From positions 1,302,001-1,366,000 of the forward strand of contig CANXME010002181.1 of NCBI GenBank assembly GCA_948144175.1: DNA of 64,000 nt, written 5' to 3'. This document shows, in pieces, positions 41,301 to 51,200 of this stretch. Within the stretch, counting starts at the first letter, position 1, and each line of letters opens with the position of its first letter. Position numbers and translations under genes: made by a program. The DNA is from Closterium sp. NIES-65. Lineage: Eukaryota; Streptophyta; Zygnematophyceae; Desmidiales; Closteriaceae. The notes under the pieces were generated by a model that ran no database searches, had not been told where the DNA came from, and saw nothing but the letters and a program-made list of their open reading frames with translations.

Positions 41301-42410
41301 ACTCTGACGAGTGAGCTCGGCAGCGTTGATACGGCGAAGTTGGCGCTGAAAGCTTTCATGGCGGCGCCTGCTGGATGGAGAGACATGATACTGGCGACGT
41401 TGACAAGCGAGGAGCTCGTGGCTAAAGTCCCACTACTGCGATATCAGGGGTGTATCTCTGCGGCCCCGTCGCTTTGGAAAGTTAGCGGCGCTGTCAGCGG
41501 CAGAGTGACGGGTGTGGCGTGCCGGGAAAGCAAGGACGGTACTTTCACGGTCGGGGACGGGAAGTATCCTGTAAATTTCGGGCTGCACAGCGGGGAGCCG
41601 GTAGCAGCACAGGGTGATAAGGTACTGGGGCTCATGGGGGAGGCACGAACGAAGCTCCTACAGTCCAAGCTAACCAAGGATGGAGGGATTCTGGCACTAA
41701 AGGAGATCAGGAAGGAGCTGGTAACCTCAGCAGGCATCGTAAAGGAGCAGCGGAGGTGGATTGGTGATGGGAGGATTATTGAATGGGAGAGGGTCATCAA
41801 GCAGAGGGACTCTCTTGCCACCCCTGCTCGGGCAAGAGAAATCTTGCTAAGGTTGCACTGCAGGAATTTACAAGTGGGAGAACGGCTCTTCTTCATGAAT
41901 GACAAAGTGGTCTGCCCACACTGCAAAGCAGAGGAGACACCGGAGCATTGCCTGCTCGGCTGCCCGGCGATTCAGAGGATAGTCCGCTTTCTGAAGAAGG
42001 GACTGGCTGAGATGAACCCGCAGCTGAGTTGGCAGGGTTTGGAGGACCTCCTCTTCATGCAGAGGAGCACGAAGTCTGGCTTTCCGGAAAGTTCTTTCAT
42101 CGCCACCATACTTCACCAGACTTGGCTGGCAAGGTGTGACGCAAGCCGCTGTGGTGTTGCACTACAGCCCAAGAAAGTGATACGCCTGGCAGTGGTGAAG
42201 TTTGTCGCACACGCCAGGGTGTACTGCCTGGCAAGGCAAATGGCAGCGCGGAAGCATGGGGTGGTGGTTGGCGCCGATAACTGGGACTACCTGGCAACAG
42301 ATGAGGCGGCGGTGATGAGGCGAATATGCAGCAAAGGGGCACCACTGACGTGGAGGAACAATTTCAGCTCCATCTGGAACGATCCGAAGATGACTAACCG
42401 GCCACCGTAG
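38316..42410 (+). CDS. LINE ORF2: endonuclease and reverse transcriptase
   Basis: From the preferred Met at 38316 the frame is 1364 codons. The upstream in-frame ATG at 38124 adds residues without endonuclease character. The AP-endonuclease domain opens with RFCELNINGL and shows TDTRLQ, GDMNVVED, STRIDRALVS and DHW, and nicks target DNA. The RT follows, with NYRPITLLS, DQAGFLPGR, VDFQNAFDS, GVRQGCPLAPYLF and the catalytic YADD at residues 687-690. A zf-RVT-like CPHCKAEETPEHCLLGC lies near the C-terminus. The frame is uninterrupted, so the copy may be recent. Expression is not shown. Confidence 0.93.
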   Translation: MNKRNSIRFCELNINGLGSAGKQEKCKNWLRNKADIAVLTDTRLQADHYFWTQMKPAAVVAVGPPGSAGGVAVVSLVPGMTFTDTYTHASGRLVAVVVRWGDLELLLVAMYLPAQPENRAPFYRDCLGPFLGTLPTLSNVMVMGDMNVVEDPALDKSSGVGSSAENRRLLSYWAGRPLTDAFRYLHPGKREYTFHMKAKGVSTRIDRALVSQPLLCKLVDVRHADITNKMTDHWSAVVVALESSAAIEKGPGIWRLRAVQAKKRGVRRRVEKVIMDAGGDLGGMLPRLSACLRAYTKEERKRIGATMKHLEKEVRVFRQRLSQNPQCQRTGAILLKKEELLNAYEKSHQEKLQEWLGLKAELDGEATTGFLSGKIKERKARTEVKSVCYNGTTHSGAREVLTAATEYFRNSFGGGDTDSHGTEPQVMDRVLCDASRRALGAPWSEEEVRAAVRELAPGKSPGQDGLPKELFEHNWDLLGPVLMQFIESFTRTAKLPREVSTAVTILLHKKGSKEELGNYRPITLLSTVYKVLAKVLASRLKKVLHEVISEDQAGFLPGRRLADAVAVVADAIEAGASDEKDWYLLMVDFQNAFDSISRAFLFRTLRGMGVPERFVSWAEGLHTGAGTRLHINGWTGERVAVEKGVRQGCPLAPYLFLCAVEPLCQDIARRRLGVGEEGAVKLAYLGYADDTSLVLQGEEQLVAAADVLEKFGKASGLKVNKDKTVVFPLGRNRGKSPPSDLQFKWADTAVPERLLGVWITPNGDPLPSWEKALDRARKELAKWEIQHLTTSARVTIINGYITPIFMFQAYIYPPPEEIWTKVKRICHHFVSGGEATEEKAFVLWNYELVCTPREEGGLGMICPKKRFDSIAVQNVGRMMLQTNPVKKWLTERAAAMPLGPDTIYAHQSLQKHWEEGSKRWKDMTLAFWKSPFCVTPEPSNRWEAEREQLAFNRRIPFRGASPFGNQQGSAKLLGVTLGDLVWRRADGSRELKCVETLTSELGSVDTAKLALKAFMAAPAGWRDMILATLTSEELVAKVPLLRYQGCISAAPSLWKVSGAVSGRVTGVACRESKDGTFTVGDGKYPVNFGLHSGEPVAAQGDKVLGLMGEARTKLLQSKLTKDGGILALKEIRKELVTSAGIVKEQRRWIGDGRIIEWERVIKQRDSLATPARAREILLRLHCRNLQVGERLFFMNDKVVCPHCKAEETPEHCLLGCPAIQRIVRFLKKGLAEMNPQLSWQGLEDLLFMQRSTKSGFPESSFIATILHQTWLARCDASRCGVALQPKKVIRLAVVKFVAHARVYCLARQMAARKHGVVVGADNWDYLATDEAAVMRRICSKGAPLTWRNNFSSIWNDPKMTNRPP

Positions 42411-42521
42411 ACCTGATATAGGGAACCCACGGTACATGCTATTGTGGCTCTTCCCTCCAGACACAGTTACGACTGCCTGATGCGTTTTGTACATTATCCT
42501 TTTAGTGTACTTTTCCGTATC

Positions 42522-42550
<29 letters not shown>
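42522..42550 (+). repeat. Poly(A) tail of the LINE
   Basis: Twenty-nine consecutive As follow the 3' UTR of the LINE, the usual end of an L1-type insertion primed on poly(A) RNA. Confidence 0.92.
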
Positions 42551-42552
<2 letters not shown>

Positions 42553-42765
42553 AGATGGGTGAAGGGATGGGTAGGGGATGGGTGAGGGGATGGGTGAAGG
42601 GATGGGTAAGAAATGGGTAAGCGATAGGTGAAGGATGGGTAAGGGATGTGTAAGGGGATGGATGAAGAGATGGGTGAAGGGATGTGTAAGGGGATGCTTA
42701 AGGTTGTGGGTGAGGGGATGGGTAAGGGGATGGGTGACGGGATGGGTGACAGGATGGGTAAGGAG
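42551..42765 (+). repeat. G-rich minisatellite, diverged copy of GGGATGGGTGA
   Basis: About 18 units resembling the array at 24.31-24.55 kb (GGGATGGGTAA) but with more variants. G-runs again make quadruplexes possible. It is the immediate 3' flank of the LINE. Confidence 0.85.
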
Positions 42766-43092
42766 GGACAATGGGGGAGAGTGATGGCTGCACTCTGCAA
42801 ACCTGGAGGTTGATCAGATAAAGGGGGAGCAGTGGGAAAGAGCAGTAAGACAGCCCGAGAGGGTCTAGAGGGCAACGTCAGTGAGGGTGGTGAGCGATAG
42901 GAAGGCAGGCGGGGGATGTGTCAATGTAAGAGTGAATTTGTTCTGAGACTTGGTGAGTGGGTGCGGAGGGGTTGGCAGAGGGAGGGCCCGGCAGGACAGG
43001 CAGGAGGGGCCAGAGGGAAAGGCGAGTGAGGTGGGTGTGAGAAAGGTGCGTGAGTGGTGGGAAGGGAGCGGGAGACGGAGACAGATATCTGA
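42766..43092. other. Intergenic DNA, nothing recognised
   Basis: Purine-rich DNA between the minisatellite and the candidate terminal exon at 43.1 kb. No motif was found. Confidence 0.4.
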
Positions 43093-43395
43093 CTAACTTT
43101 GGTCTGCCTCATCCTGCTTTGCCCCCTTGACTAACACAGCCGTAGGGGATTCAACCTTGAACCACACTGCTCCTGGTACTACAAATGATGTGGCAGATTC
43201 TCCAGGTGTTGCGGACGATTCTCCAGCTAGACATACCACAAGAACCTCTTGCGGAGTGAGCAGGATCATGACTGATAAGCCCTCACTCACAGGTGATCCG
43301 TGAGAGGCACTTTCAGTCTCCCAAGGACCAACCGCCGCAAGCTCCCATGAATAATGTTCCAGCTTGTCACCGCCAAAACAAAACACTCTCAGCAC
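43093..43395 (-). CDS. Candidate 3'-terminal exon, unrecognised protein
   Basis: On the minus strand a TTCAG acceptor-like site is followed directly by a 100-codon open frame to TAG. It is of balanced, globular-looking composition (VFCFGGDKLEHYSWELAAVG at the start, GAVWFKVESPTAVLVKGAKQ near the end), unlike the repeat-derived frames around it. It lies downstream of the exon at 43693-43767, separated by the 11-bp minisatellite, and so could be the last exon of that gene. I do not recognise the family. Confidence 0.4.
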   Translation of the reverse strand: MLRVFCFGGDKLEHYSWELAAVGPWETESASHGSPVSEGLSVMILLTPQEVLVVCLAGESSATPGESATSFVVPGAVWFKVESPTAVLVKGAKQDEADQS

Positions 43396-43402
43396 ATCTG
43401 AA

Positions 43403-43605
43403 TTACCCGAGAGTGACCCGAGAGTGACCTGAGAGGGACCCGAGAGGGACCCGAGAGGGACCCGAGAGTGACCCGAGAGCGACCCGAGAGTGACCCGAGA
43501 GTGACCGGAGAGTGACCCGAGAGTGACCCGAGAGTGACCCGAGAGTGACCCGAGAGTGACCCGAGAGTGACCCGAGAGTGACCCGAGAGTGACCCGAGAG
43601 CCACG
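43403..43605 (-). repeat. 11-bp minisatellite (CTCGGGTCACT on the minus strand)
   Basis: About 18 units, the same family as the 12.05-12.28-kb array but on the other strand. The sequence after the array in reading direction also matches in both places (TTTTGTTTTGGCGGT here, TTTCGTTTTGGGCGGT at 12.28 kb), showing an inverted duplicate that includes flanking DNA. It probably lies in an intron. Confidence 0.88.
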
Positions 43606-43692
43606 GAGGACCCAGCCACCTGGCCCAGCTCAACGTTCCCTGCTAGTGAGCGATAACATAAGTGGCCCACTACCACCCATGCTGCCACACAC

Positions 43693-43767
43693 CTCCTTCT
43701 CCCTACGCTCGTCCTGGAAGAAGATCACAGAAATGGGGCACCCAGCAGCCTTCAACCGCTCCCGCAC
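43693..43767 (-). CDS. Exon of the repeated-module gene (25 codons)
   Basis: The exon is bounded by CTGCAG on the left and GAG/GTGTG on the right in minus-strand reading, and is exactly 75 nt in phase 0. It reads VRERLKAAGCPISVIFFQDE plus RREKE. Related modules lie at about 48.64-48.71 kb (GCPVAVSFLRDEQ), 48.91-48.99 kb (VRERLQAKRGEAGLLG...DEQ) and 49.59-49.70 kb (EALQAKLGVAELL...MDEQ). This is the best preserved copy. Function unknown. Confidence 0.5.
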
Positions 43768-43913
43768 CTGCAGGATGCCCGTAAGTAGTGCACCCGCGCC
43801 CGCACCGTAGCGGCACGGACAGGGAGTTGGTGTGGAGGAGGGCACGGAGAGGAGCAGTGCAGTGATGAGAGGGATGCGAGGTGGAGCGAAGTGGTGCAGA
43901 ATGGGTGTTGCAG

Positions 43914-46900
43914 CCTTGAGCAGCCCCCAGTGCCTTGAGCAGCCCCCAGTGCCTTGAGCAGCCCCCAGTGCCTTGAGCAGCCCCCAGTGCCTTGAGCAGC
44001 CCCCAGTGCCTTGAGCAGCCCCCAGTGCCTTGAGCAGCCCCCAGTGCCTTGAGCAGACCCCAGTGCCTTGAGCAGCCCCAGTGCCTTGAGCAGCCCCCAG
44101 TGCCTTGAGCAGCCCCCAGTGCCTTGAGCAGCCCCCAGTGCCTTGAGCAGCCCCCAGTGCCTTGAGCAGCCCCCAGTGCCTTGAGCAGCCCCCAGTGCCT
44201 TGAGCAGCCCCCAGTGCCTTGAGCAGCCCCCAGTGCCTTGAGCAGACCCCAGTGCCTTGAGCAGCCCCCAGTGCCTTGAGCAGCCCCCAGTGCCTTGAGC
44301 AGCCCCCAGTGCCTTGAGCAGCCCCCAGTGCCTTGAGCAGCCCCCAGTGCCTTGAGCAGCCCCCAGTGCCTTGAGCAGCCCCCAGTGCCTTGAGCAGCCC
44401 CCAGTGCCTTGAGCAGCCCCCAGTGCCTTGAGCAGCCCCCAGTGCCTTGAGCAGCCCCCAGTGCCTTGAGCAGCCCCCAGTGCCTTGAGCAGCCCCCAGT
44501 GCCTTGAGCAGCCCCCAGTGCCTTGAGCAGCCCCCAGTGCCTTGAGCAGCCCCCAGTGCCTTGAGCAGCCCCCAGTGCCTTGAGCAGCCCCCAGTGCCTT
44601 GAGCAGCCCCCAGTGCCTTGAGCAGCCCCCAGTGCCTTGAGCAGCCCCCAGTGCCTTGAGCAGCCCCCAGTGCCTTGAGCAGCCCCCAGTGCCTTGAGCA
44701 GCCCCAGTGCCTTGAGCAGCCCCCAGTGCCTTGAGCAGCCCCCAGTGCCTTGAGCAGCCCCCAGTGCCTTGAGCAGCCCCCAGTGCCTTGAGCAGCCCCC
44801 AGTGCCTTGAGCAGCCCCCAGTGCCTTGAGCAGCCCCCAGTGCCTTGAGCAGCCCCAGTGCCTTGAGCAGCCCCCAGTGCCTTGAGCAGCCCCCAGTGCC
44901 TTGAGCAGCCCCCAGTGCCTTGAGCAGCCCCCAGTGCCTTGAGCAGCCCCCAGTGCCTTGAGCAGCCCCCAGTGCCTTGAGCAGCCCCCAGTGCCTTGAG
45001 CAGCCCCCAGTGCCTTGAGCAGCCCCAGTGCCTTGAGCAGCCCCCAGTGCCTTGAGCAGCCCCCAGTGCCTTGAGCAGCCCCCAGTGCCTTGAGCAGCCC
45101 CCAGTGCCTTGAGCAGCCCCCAGTGCCTTGAGCAGCCCCCAGTGCCTTGAGCAGCCCCCAGTGCCTTGAGCAGCCCCCAGTGCCTTGAGCAGCCCCCAGT
45201 GCCTTGAGCAGCCCCCAGTGCCTTGAGCAGCCCCCAGTGCCTTGAGCAGCCCCCAGTGCCTTGAGCAGCCCCCAGTGCCTTGAGCAGCCCCCAGTGCCTT
45301 GAGCAGCCCCCAGTGCCTTGAGCAGACCCCAGTGCCTTGAGCAGCCCCCAGTGCCTTGAGCAGCCCCCAGTGCCTTGAGCAGCCCCCAGTGCCTTGAGCA
45401 GCCCCCAGTGCCTTGAGCAGCCCCCAGTGCCTTGAGCAGCCCCCAGTGCCTTGAGCAGCCCCCAGTGCCTTGAGCAGCCCCCAGTGCCTTGAGCAGCCCC
45501 CAGTGCCTTGAGCAGCCCCCAGTGCCTTGAGCAGCCCCCAGTGCCTTGAGCAGCCCCCAGTGCCTTGAGCAGCCCCCAGTGCCTTGAGCAGCCCCCAGTG
45601 CCTTGAGCAGCCCCCAGTGCCTTGAGCAGCCCCCAGTGCCTTGAGCAGCCCCCAGTGCCTTGAGCAGCCCCCAGTGCCTTGAGCAGCCCCCAGTGCCTTG
45701 AGCAGCCCCCAGTGCCTTGAGCAGCCCCCAGTGCCTTGAGCAGCCCCCAGTGCCTTGAGCAGCCCCCAGTGCCTTGAGCAGCCCCCAGTGCCTTGAGCAG
45801 CCCCCAGTGCCTTGAGCAGCCCCCAGTGCCTTGAGCAGCCCCCAGTGCCTTGAGCAGCCCCCAGTGCCTTGAGCAGCCCCCAGTGCCTTGAGCAGCCCCC
45901 AGTGCCTTGAGCAGCCCCCAGTGCCTTGAGCAGCCCCCAGTGCCTTGAGCAGCCCCCAGTGCCTTGAGCAGCCCCCAGTGCCTTGAGCAGCCCCCAGTGC
46001 CTTGAGCAGCCCCCAGTGCCTTGAGCAGCCCCCAGTGCCTTGAGCAGCCCCCAGTGCCTTGAGCAGCCCCCAGTGCCTTGAGCAGCCCCCAGTGCCTTGA
46101 GCAGCCCCCAGTGCCTTGAGCAGCCCCCAGTGCCTTGAGCAGCCCCCAGTGCCTTGAGCAGCCCCCAGTGCCTTGAGCAGCCCCCAGTGCCTTGAGCAGC
46201 CCCCAGTGCCTTGAGCAGCCCCCAGTGCCTTGAGCAGCCCCCAGTGCCTTGAGCAGCCCCCAGTGCCTTGAGCAGCCCCCAGTGCCTTGAGCAGCCCCCA
46301 GTGCCTTGAGCAGCCCCCAGTGCCTTGAGCAGCCCCCAGTGCCTTGAGCAGCCCCAGTGCCTTGAGCAGCCCCCAGTGCCTTGAGCAGCCCCCAGTGCCT
46401 TGAGCAGCCCCCAGTGCCTTGAGCAGCCCCCAGTGCCTTGAGCAGCCCCCAGTGCCTTGAGCAGCCCCCAGTGCCTTGAGCAGCCCCCAGTGCCTTGAGC
46501 AGCCCCCAGTGCCTTGAGCAGCCCCCAGTGCCTTGAGCAGCCCCCAGTGCCTTGAGCAGCCCCCAGTGCCTTGAGCAGCCCCCAGTGCCTTGAGCAGCCC
46601 CCAGTGCCTTGAGCAGCCCCCAGTGCCTTGAGCAGCCCCCAGTGCCTTGAGCAGCCCCCAGTGCCTTGAGCAGCCCCCAGTGCCTTGAGCAGCCCCCAGT
46701 GCCTTGAGCAGCCCCCAGTGCCTTGAGCAGCCCCCAGTGCCTTGAGCAGCCCCCAGTGCCTTGAGCAGCCCCCAGTGCCTTGAGCAGCCCCCAGTGCCTT
46801 GAGCAGCCCCCAGTGCCTTGAGCAGCCCCCAGTGCCTTGAGCAGCCCCCAGTGCCTTGAGCAGCCCCCAGTGCCTTGAGCAGCCCCCAGTGCCTTGAGCA

Positions 46901-48339
46901 GCCCCCAGTGCCTTGAGCAGCCCCCAGTGCCTTGAGCAGCCCCCAGTGCCTTGAGCAGCCCCCAGTGCCTTGAGCAGCCCCCAGTGCCTTGAGCAGCCCC
47001 CAGTGCCTTGAGCAGCCCCCAGTGCCTTGAGCAGCCCCCACCTTGAGCAGCCCCCAGTGCCTTGAGCAGCCCCCAGTGCCTTGAGCAGCCCCCAGTGCCT
47101 TGAGCAGCCCCCAGTGCCTTGAGCAGCCCCCAGTGCCTTGAGCAGCCCCCAGTGCCTTGAGCAGCCCCCAGTGCCTTGAGCAGCCCCCAGTGCCTTGAGC
47201 AGCCCCCAGTGCCTTGAGCAGCCCCCAGTGCCTTGAGCAGCCCCCAGTGCCTTGAGCAGCCCCCAGTGCCTTGAGCAGCCCCCAGTGCCTTGAGCAGCCC
47301 CCAGTGCCTTGAGCAGCCCCAGTGCTGAGCAGCCCCCAGTGCCTTGAGCAGCCCCCAGTGCCTTGAGCAGCCCCCAGTGCCTTGAGCAGCCCCCAGTGCC
47401 TTGAGCAGCCCCCAGTGCCTTGAGCAGCCCCCAGTGCCTTGAGCAGCCCCCAGTGCCTTGAGCAGCCCCCAGTGCCTTGAGCAGCCCCCAGTGCCTTGAG
47501 CAGCCCCCAGTGCCTTGAGCAGCCCCCAGTGCCTTGAGCAGCCCCCAGTGCCTTGAGCAGCCCCCAGTGCCTTGAGCAGCCCCCAGTGCCTTGAGCAGCC
47601 CCCAGTGCCTTGAGCAGCCCCCAGTGCCTTGAGCAGCCCCCAGTGCCTTGAGCAGCCCCCAGTGCCTTGAGCAGCCCCCAGTGCCTTGAGCAGCCCCCAG
47701 TGCCTTGAGCAGCCCCCAGTGCCTTGAGCAGCCCCCAGTGCCTTGAGCAGCCCCCAGTGCCTTGAGCAGCCCCCAGTGCCTTGAGCAGCCCCCAGTGCCT
47801 TGAGCAGCCCCCAGTGCCTTGAGCAGCCCCCAGTGCCTTGAGCAGCCCCCAGTGCCTTGAGCAGCCCCCAGTGCCTTGAGCAGCCCCCAGTGCCTTGAGC
47901 AGCCCCCAGTGCCTTGAGCAGCCCCCAGTGCCTTGAGCAGCCCCCAGTGCCTTGAGCAGCCCCCAGTGCCTTGAGCAGCCCCCAGTGCCTTGAGCAGCCC
48001 CCAGTGCCTTGAGCAGCCCCCAGTGCCTTGAGCAGCCCCCAGTGCCTTGAGCAGCCCCCAGTGCCTTGAGCAGCCCCCAGTGCCTTGAGCAGCCCCCAGT
48101 GCCTTGAGCAGCCCCCAGTGCCTTGAGCAGCCCCCAGTGCCTTGAGCAGCCCCCAGTGCCTTGAGCAGCCCCCAGTGCCTTGAGCAGCCCCCAGTGCCTT
48201 GAGCAGCCCCCAGTGCCTTGAGCAGCCCCCAGTGCCTTGAGCAGCCCCCAGTGCCTTGAGCAGCCCCCAGTGCCTTGAGCAGCCCCCAGTGCCTTGAGCA
48301 GCCCCCAGTGCCTTGAGCAGCCCCCAGTGCCTTGAGCAG
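43914..48339 (-). repeat. Very large 19-bp minisatellite, about 233 copies
   Basis: The unit is CTGCTCAAGGCACTGGGGG on the minus strand (CCCCCAGTGCCTTGAGCAG on the plus). Copies are almost identical. Rare variants are a C-to-A change, an 18-bp unit lacking one C, and two short deletions near 47040 and 47327. Because 19 is not a multiple of three and no frame has a stop, two overlapping minus-strand frames of over 1500 codons arise, with the repeat LLKALGAAQGTGGCSRHWG. They are products of the repeat and not proteins. The array separates modules of the gene described at 43.7 and 48.4 kb, so it is probably intronic. Confidence 0.97.
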
Positions 48340-50440
48340 CCTGCGGGTTGCCAGTGAACAGAGCGCCTGTGCGGCACGGATCCATGGGGCACAATTCGGT
48401 GTGGGAGAAGCAGGTGCGGAGGGGATGCGGAGGGTGAGTGGGTACTCATCCAGGAGAATTCATGAAGGATACTGACCTGATACTGACCGGGCACTGCTTG
48501 TAACCTAAGAACAGCCCCCGTTCCAACCACACAACATCGTCCTTCAAGAGGACAACTGCCGGCACCCAGCAGCCTCACTACTACTGACCTGCTGGTGACA
48601 CACAATAGACCCAAGTCCCTCTCACACACCCACCTCCACTGCTCGTCCCTGAGGAAGGACACGGCCACAGGGCACCCAGCAACCCCACCCAGCCTCGCCT
48701 CACCCACCAGGCACTCATGAGCATCAAGCACACCACTATCCCTCCTGCTGCTCGTCCGCCCTCAAGAACGGGCCACAACGATCCAGCCCCCCCAGCCCCC
48801 AACCAGCCTCGTCCACCCCACCCAGCCCCACCCAGCCCCGCCCAGCCCCACCCAGCCCCGCCCAGCCCCTCGACCAGCACCACAGCAATCACCTAAAAGG
48901 TTCTCCGTTGCTCGTCCGCCCTAAGAAACCGCCATGGCGCACCCAGCAGCCCTGCCTCGCCCCGCTTCGCCTGCAGCCTCTCCCGCACTTCCACGTCAGC
49001 ATATTGTACCTTGCTGCTGTAGAGGTTTGAGAAAGTGCACCCGCGCAATAGGGGTGGAAGTCGGTGGAGCACTAGTTAGTGAGGCAGAAGCAGGTGCCGA
49101 GCTGAACGGCGGAGCGGAGGGAGGGGGGGGGGGTGGAAGGGTGGGGGTGGAGGGGGAGGGGCAAGGGGAGAGGGGAGAAATGGTAAAGAGCACAGTTCCT
49201 TATGAGAGGGATGTGGGAGATGGTGTCGTAGAGACGGAAGTCGGTTTCGGAGAAGCAGGTGCCGAGTGGAGCAGGTGGGGGGAGAGGGGGAGGGGGAAGA
49301 GAAGAGGGTAACGGGTAGTGAAGGAAAGGTGCCTTGCAGCCTTGGCAAGGAGTCACTGAGCAGCAGCCCCCTTCCGCCCAGTCCCACAACCATCCCACAG
49401 CTACTCCTCACCTCACCGACTCCTCAGAGACTCCCACCCTAGCAACATCCAACTAGTCAACTGATCCTTTCCACTGTTGACCACGGAAATTCCCCTCGAG
49501 TGACTCCAGAGACTACTACACGCATCTCCCACCAATTACTCATGAGCATCAAGCAGCCCACTACCACTCACTCACTCACCTATGCACCTCCTCCCCCCTG
49601 CTCGTCCATCCGCAAACACCGCCACGGTGCACCCAGCAGGGGAGAGTCCAGCAGCTCCGCCACCCCCAGCTTCGCCTGCAGAGCCTCTCGCTCCTCCGCC
49701 ACCGCAGCAGCCTCTGCCTCGGCGAATAGTGGGCCCGGGCCGTAAAGGTGGGAGTCTGTGGGGCACAAGTTGATTTTTGACAAGCAGGTGCCAAGGTGAG
49801 GGGGGGTGGGGAGGGAGGAGGAGAAGCGGGAGGGGGAGGTGGCAAGGCGAGAGGGGTTTATGAGAGGGATATGGGAGACAGTGTCCTTGGGGAGCAAAGA
49901 CGGTGGGCCAGAAGTCAGTGTGGGAGAACGGGGTACGGAACGGAGCTGGTGGTACGAGGGAGGTGGAGGGTAATGGGTGGTGAAGGGAAGGTGTGTGGTG
50001 TGTTGCAACCTCGACAAGGAATTCACAGTACAAAAGCTCCCAGTGATGCCAATCTAGGCACCGATGCAGGACTTGGGAACTGAGCGCAGCCTCAGGGACC
50101 TGCAGGCTCCCCCGTGAACAGTGCGCCCATGATGCAGGGGGGCGGGAACCCCAGGGGCAGAAATCGGTGCAGGAGAAGCAGGTGCGGTGCGGAGCTGGTG
50201 GGGAGACGGGGGAACAGGGAAAAGGGAGGTGGAAATTGGAGAGGAGGGACAGTGCGTGGGTTAAACAGGAAGGGGCAGAACAAGGAGGGGAGTGCTGCGT
50301 TGATGGGAGAGAGGGATGCAGGGAGGAGGGATGTGGGAAACAGTACTGTACGGGTGCGAGCCTGTGAGTTGAGTGGGAGAAGAAGGTTTAAAGATATGCG
50401 GGAGATGACACTCAGGCAGCCGAGCATCAAGCGTCTTGGC
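48340..50440 (-). pseudogene. Repeated exon modules of an unrecognised gene
   Basis: At least two module types recur on the minus strand. Type 1 resembles CFSxTDxCPxDPCxxGALFTG (48340-48425, 49199-49266, 49745-49800, 49858-49935, 50100-50195), often with SHIPLI. Type 2 resembles VRERLQAKxGxAGLLGxPxxFLRxDEQ (48640-48710, 48910-48990, 49590-49700). Shared intron-like DNA (AGAAGCAGGTGC words) accompanies them. Some copies keep GT donors after DEQ, while others have lost acceptors or shifted frame. The arrangement looks like a gene built of duplicated exons, partly decayed, reading toward 43.1 kb. No known domain was recognised. Confidence 0.45.
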
Positions 50441-51200
50441 GCTTGGAATGCCCTTTAACGACGTTTATCTCCGGGCTGACTGCAAATAATATTGTCCACA
50501 AATTTGTGTCTGCAATTTCTATGCTAATCGCAATTCTTTGAGATGAAGAAACGTTTGTACAAACTCAACCCAACCAGCTTATACACCCCAACCAGTGCAG
50601 CATCACCTCAATTCCACCCACCAATTTCAACGTCTCTTCACCAACACGCTGACTCTCAGAGACTCCCAGCATTGCCATATCCAGCTATTGAAGTTTTTTT
50701 TTTTTTTAAGCACTTCGACTGAATCCTACACGCATCTCCCCCGCCCCCTACCGACTATCACATTGCCAATATCCAGCTCGTTATCTACCCCCTGCCACCC
50801 ATCAGTAACACCCAACGAATCCTCTATAGCCTCCGCCCGTGCCAGCTGCACATCCCCCCTCCCCCCTCTTCTCACCTCCTTCACCCCCCTTCAATTCCTA
50901 CCCTCTCCACTGCTCCCTCAAGTGATTCTCCCACACGCCTTTACCCCACAGAGTCCCCTCACCGGCTCTCACCTTGCCAGAATCCAGCTTGCCGGCCGTA
51001 ACCCCTCCCTTTTGAGTCGACTCAAGAATCCAGCTTGCCGGCCGTAACCCCTCCCTCCCTTCCCCCCTTCGCTCATCGTCAGCAGCACCAAACGCGTCCC
51101 CCATGGCCTCCGCCAGCCCCATCAGCAGCCCCCCACATTTCCAATCGCTCTATTCGTTCGCTCGTGATGCACCACAGAGGATCAACAGACCCACGGGATG
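50441..51200. other. Intergenic DNA with poly-T run and a 32-bp direct repeat
   Basis: A run of 13 Ts lies near 50695-50708. A 32-bp segment (AGAATCCAGCTTGCCGGCCG onward) is repeated at 50979 and 51025. Words such as GACTCCCA...ATCCAGCT recur at 49430, 50655 and 50760. No gene was recognised. Confidence 0.45.

Larger units (their letters stand above)
36221..42550 (+). mobile_element. L1-like LINE retrotransposon with two ORFs and poly(A) tail
   Basis: ORF1 (RNA-binding, zinc-knuckle-like) is followed 27 bases later by ORF2 (AP-type endonuclease, reverse transcriptase, C-terminal zinc-binding region), a 110-base 3' UTR and 29 As (42522-42550). No LTRs are present. The left limit is uncertain. 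The tail abuts a G-rich minisatellite at 42551, while the 5' side is different DNA, so a target-site duplication could not be confirmed. Confidence 0.88.

Noticed and set aside
43914..48339. CRISPR-like repeat array
   Set aside because: Units are contiguous with no unique spacers, and the context is eukaryotic with no cas genes.
43703..48731. Two overlapping minus-strand open frames of 1563 and 1659 codons
   Set aside because: They are produced by a 19-bp tandem repeat that has no stop in any frame. The same peptide repeat appears in both frames, so it does not reflect selection for a protein.
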